A stretch of 60,000 nt of DNA from Owenia fusiformis (Eukaryota > Annelida > Polychaeta > Sabellida > Oweniidae): assembly GCA_903813345.2 (NCBI GenBank), contig CAIIXF020000005.1, positions 35,779,375 to 35,839,374 on the forward strand, in the 5' to 3' direction. Positions 46,001-52,000 of the stretch are shown one piece after another. Below the pieces are notes generated by a model that had not been told where the DNA came from, did no database searches, and saw nothing but the letters and a program-made list of their open reading frames with translations. The translations under genes were made by a program, and so were the position numbers. Positions within the stretch are counted from its first letter, which is position 1; the number at the start of each line of letters is the position of its first letter.

Positions 46001-49000
46001 CATGTAGCTGGATCTTTCATGACATGTGGCCCAGTTTTGACCAATCATGCGATTGTAAGCTAAAGAGTGATATAATGAAAACAGCAAAACCTGTCTTAGT
46101 GAACACCTCTCTCTAATGAACACCTGTCTCTAGTGGACATCATTCCTCTGCATATCCTCTACTAACTTCTGTATAAATTACCTCTCTGTAGCGAACACCT
46201 ACCAACATTGAACATTTTTTCACTACCATTCAGCTTGAAATATGTAAGATTCCTCTAAATCTGGTATCTTAATATTGTAATATTAGTATAGTAAAACCTG
46301 TCTTAGTAAACAGGTCTCTCTCCAGTGAACACTAGTGTTGTCGCGATTAATCGATACATCGCGATATACATCGCCAAAGCTGGTTCTGACGATGCATCGA
46401 TGTCTGAAACAAAACATCAATGTTTTTAAAAAATTTCAATTTGCTAAAAATCGCCCTTTCTTATCTTATTTTGACGCAAATTGCTTACCTTTTTTCGTGT
46501 CTTATTTCATTTTCAAATGTTTTCTGATATTCTTTCGCTTTAAAACTGTTTTAGCTAGTCGAAATGAACCATTAATCTAAAAAAATTACTTTACTTTCAT
46601 TTCACCGTTACTATGTTCCCGGATGTACCAGCGTACTCTTATTAATTTGTTCTGTTCGATATTTTAGTGCATTAGCGTTCGGTAATTTCAGTGCACTTTT
46701 CTCGAACTTTTTCTTGATGTACATCGCGATGTGCATCGATGTTTACTACTGAAAATTGCCGATGCATCGATGTACGATTATGGCACATCGCGACAACACT
46801 AGTGAACACCTGTCTCTAGTGGACACCATTCCTCTGCATATCCTCTACTAACTTCTGTATAAATTACCTCTCTGTTGTGAACACCTACCAACATTGAACA
46901 TTTTTTTCTCTTACCATTCAGCTTGAAATATGTAAGATTCCTCTAAATCTGGAGTCTTAATCTTGTAATATTAGTATAGTAAAACCTGTCTTAGTAAACA
47001 GGTCTCTCTCTAGTGAACACCTGTCTCTAGTGGACATCCTTCTTCCGCACATACTCTACTGACTTCTGTATAAATTACCCTCTGTAGTGAACACCTACCA
47101 ACACTGAATGTTACCAAAAGAAGAATTGAGGACAAATTAATAAGTTAACTACATATGACTATAATTGTTTGGTATTATTAGATGTGCACATGTACTTGTA
47201 TATTTCTTAAGGCACATTCTGATTTCAGGCATTATTTTTATCCTGATTTTATTACTTGTTATCTATCATATTGTGTAAAAGGATGACAAGGCTTGACATC
47301 TTGTATTTTATTCTACTGTTCATACTTTATCTGCTCACACTGTTCCACAACTGGTTACTTTGATGGAACGTCAATGTAACAAAATGAATGAACTTCCTGG
47401 TTACGATTTTTTGTTTGCTCAATTTAAACCTACTTATAAGTCAAGTTGTAGATTATAATTTGGTGCAAAGCTAGGAAATATAGTTTAGTTTTAATAAGTT
47501 TCTTTGATTTGTCATTTGTTTTTTAAATGAAGTTGCATTTATTCATATATTTAGCCCCATGCTTTTATTACATCAACGAAAGTCAGTTATATTACCAATG
47601 TATGTTACTTTGACGACTAACGTCAATGTAAAAAAGCTATGGTCTAAATGCATCAATTACAGCTTCATTTACAAATCAAATTTTAATTAAAAAGCATTTC
47701 TAAAAGCTAGACTATTTTGTCTAACTTAGTGCCAAATGATAATCCGCAACATGACTTGTACATAAGTTTAAATCGAGAAAACAAAAAACTCATTTCCAGG
47801 AAGTCCATCTATTTTGTTACATTGACATTCTGTCAAAGTAACTTGTTGTGGAACAGTGGTAACTAGACAATTTGTAACATTTTTAAACTGTACATCAAAT
47901 CAATCAAAATAGTTCCATATCAGAGCAGGCCTGTAGCCAGGTTTTGCCAAGAGGGTTCACTTTTTGAAAAATTCCAGTTGGGGTTCAGAATGGTAAAAAA
48001 ATTGTATGACCTTGAAAGAATGTTTGGCAATGTGGGGGGGGGGTTGCTTAAACCCCTCCCCCTGACTACGGGCCTGCCTGTCGGAGGGACTTGTTATTTT
48101 TTTCTTTTCATTCATATTAATAGAGCAACGCATGTTCAGTAGTACCATCATTAAATAAAGTATCTATTATGATAAAAATAATCCTATATGGCTAGATGTG
48201 TGTATGAATACCAGGAAAAAATAATTAACTCATAAAATACTAGTAAAATGCTTCTTATGGTACTATTTCAATAGTGTCTTCTAACATTTACATGTACATG
48301 AAGTTCAATTTATTTTATTGTAATGTTATGTTGTTAAAATAAATGATAATATATAAACAAATAATTCGTTATCTTCAAATAAGTACAAAAGTCAGAATAT
48401 AACAAGGAATTAACATGCAAAATGCCACAAATCATTTCTTTAAGACACCGACTGCCAATCACCGAATCCCAAACACCAAACACCATCAGCAAAAAGTTTG
48501 AGACAGATAGAAAGTGTCACTTAGCACATTTTAGGTCAATAGACTAAATGCGAGTAGAAATAATCTTGATTTACGTTATTAAATATTCAAAATTCAGTCA
48601 AAATGATGTCATATTTGAAATTTTCATGTGAAAGTACATCGAGAAAATTGTTTTCTTAAATTGTTTATCAATTTTGAAAATTTAATTTTTTGGGAAAATG
48701 TGACTTTGAGTTTGGTGATTCCTCATAGACCCCATGTTATAAAAATTACAAAAAGTGAAATATCTTTTCTTGTATTGGATGGATAATATTTTATTTTACT
48801 GGGTATATTTTAATTTGCAGAACTATTAGAAGGGTGATATGAAAATCGAACAACTAAAACTGATAAACATTTAAGTTAAAGGGAAATTGCTATACTGCCA
48901 TGCTATCTGACCTGAATGAGCCACTTGGTGGTGAAACTGGCAACTACCTACTCGCATCCGAGTTATTGTTTGTCTGTTTATCAATGAATCAGAACCAATT

Positions 49001-52000
49001 TTGAAAGTATTGCACATAAAAATCCAAAGAGCAGCATTAAAGCAAGCAGGTCGTCCAAAAGCACAATTAGAGTAACCCCTCTTTTCGTGTTATATTATGT
49101 AAAACAAGTATTTCTATCGACTTACCAATGTTGGGGCTTCAGACAATTCATTAACGGTATCAATTTGATGATTGTTCTAAGCCATAATTTCATCCTGCAT
49201 CAATCGTAATTTGACAAATGTTCGAAATAAAATTGAAATAGCCCGCTTCAATGTGCTCCGATCTGTGATTGGCTGCCTGGGCTCAATATCCTGGCAACCG
49301 ATTGTATTTGCCAAGACTGACGACGGGAAGTTTGATGCTCAATAAAACATCGTTATTTATTAAATCAGATGAAAAAAATTCCAAAAAACATACATTTCAA
49401 CAATATCAGTCATATTTATTGATCATTTTGAAATAAAAGCGCACTTATATTATTTTTTTTTCAATTATTCATATTATTGTAAAATTTGACCAGACTTACA
49501 TGTAGTGAACGTGTGGCGCAGTAGGTAGCGCGTCAGACTTCTCTATCTATGTTTTGTCCAAAAAGTTGGGGTATGATTCCCGACTGAGGCAATCTTTTTT
49601 TTTATCAAAACATATTCTTATCCTTTGGGAATGTTATTTTGATTACTTAAAAGGGTTTTGCAATCTAAATTAATCTAAAAAAATTTATGTTGTTTTAGAC
49701 TTATTGTGTTCTAGACATTTGGTTGTTCTTTGGTTGTCCTGTTGATTTTCTCAATATATTGGCAAAACTGTGCTCATGATATGGTCCCAAAATATATCTA
49801 AGGCATATATGATGTTATATGAGCAGTTATATTGGGACATACAGCCACGCTATTAAAGGATCAATAAAAAATCACTATCCCTGATGACTAGTTACCGTGC
49901 TGACTTTAAAAATGAATCTGGGGAACAATCATCTAGGAATGGTATCAAAGCTGTTTATACTAATTAAACTGAGGTGACACATCGGTCAAGTATGTATTAT
50001 CAAACACCACTTTAATACGGAATGGCTCTTTAATCAGTTAAAAGCTCACTGGATGAAATGGGATACTAATGTAGTTTATGAATGATCCAATTTAGAAAGT
50101 GAAGTAAAGGAGTATTGGGTATTTACTATCATACCTTTTAATTGGGATAAAAAATCGTGTTTGTTTGGATCTTTAATACTATATCCAGTATTCATCATAG
50201 ACTGCATAATGCAGTCAAAGTGCAGTCAAAGTTGAACCATTAATCATCAAAGAGGGATAACATTTGACTATGTTTTGAAATGACTAGCTATAACAATTAT
50301 TGACAAGTTCTGTAATTGTGATTTGTATTCAAGAATATATTCCATGCAAAAGATCCATTCTGTATTAACACTAGACCTTGAATCAAATGTCTTCATCTGG
50401 TGAAACTGTCTCTTTGGAGATATTATCAATGGCATTGGTCTTGTGAGTTTATGTAGGATTAAAATTCCTATTGCTGACAAGTGATATCATTTCAATAATT
50501 CAATTTGACTGAATGTAATAGAATAAGATGGCCACCATGTTACAATGTTTATTCAAAGATGGCATTTTGTCGGTTATATACATGTAAAGCACGATAGATT
50601 TCCCTAAGAATGCACGATAAAGTACATTTGTACATGCATCACCTTCCAAAATTGCTGTAAACACAATCTGTTTCTGTTTAATTTAAAGCATTGCAGTTTC
50701 ATATACATTTATATGTTGTACCATGAATACTGAATTGACAGCCATTTTGGAGCCAGTGGGCATTTTGAAAATCAGCTTTCAAGCAGAATTTCTATTCACA
50801 TAGGACATATACATACATAGGCATTAACATGACAAAATATCACCACCCAGTTGCTCACAATATTATTGGTTCAATCTTAAGTCAGATTTGAACTTCTAAG
50901 AACTACTAGATGATTTTGAAAAAAATTGGTCAATTTGAAGCAAGTTGAAAAAAGACCTTTTTGACCTTGAGAAGGTCATTGAATGTCAAATCTTTTTTGA
51001 CCTTAAGAATGTCATCGACGGTCAAATCTATAGTCAGATTTGAACTTTTGAGAACTTGTAGACGATTTTGAAAAAATGGTCAATTTGAAGGAAGTTGAAA
51101 AAAGACCTTTTATGACCCTATTTTGACCCTGAAAAGGTCATTGAAGGTCAAATCTCAAATCTAAAGTCAGATTTTAACTTCTGATAACTTGTAGATGAAA
51201 AAAATATTTGGTCAATTTGAAGCAAGTTGAAAAAGACCTTTTTGAACCTTTTTTGACCTTGAAAAGATCATTGAAGGTCAAAACTTGTAGATGATTTTGA
51301 AAAAAATTAAAGTCAGTCTAAACAGTATTTGTTAAGTTATTGGACGTTGTAAGACCAACCACCATCAACCACCACCAACCGATCACCAACCACAAACCAC
51401 CGCCACAAAAAACTGAGACCAAAACAATATGTCACCACTTTTTTTGATGACATAATAAAATATAAACAATGTTGGGCCAACAGTATTCCATTCTCGATAT
51501 CCCCCAAACTTTGTACAATGGTATAATTAAGACTCAATATACGCATATACCCATTATAAGGTATCCTCAGACTTACCTAAATCTATGGACTCTAGCTGAT
51601 CAAGTTGTATCCGCTGGTAATCAGTGACCTTTTCAACTTCATCGTCATAGCTAAAAGATGAAAAAATAAAATTATGAGAGAACACGTCAAATGTATTTTC
51701 TGCTGTATATGCAACGCCATCTTTAAATGATTCACATAATTTTTACCCATTTGTTCTGATTATGAAAGTAGTTTCATATAATTCTCTAGCTCTGTTCAAA
51801 GCTACAACATGGATTTTCTTTTGGAATTCTGGTTTTTCTCAATTAAAACCTTCAAAACAATCAAAATACACTGGTGGTTAGGAATTTGGTTTTTAAATTA
51901 AGCTGCATTTCACATTTTTAGTCAAAACTTTGTCAAATTAACATAAGTACAAAATGTCAAATTCATTGCTCTTACTTCAATTAATGTAGGCCTAGCAAAA

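Noticed and set aside
49504-49591. A working tRNA gene
   Set aside because: The D and T arms look good but the acceptor stem does not pair and the anticodon arm is too long, so it is listed as a SINE or pseudogene.
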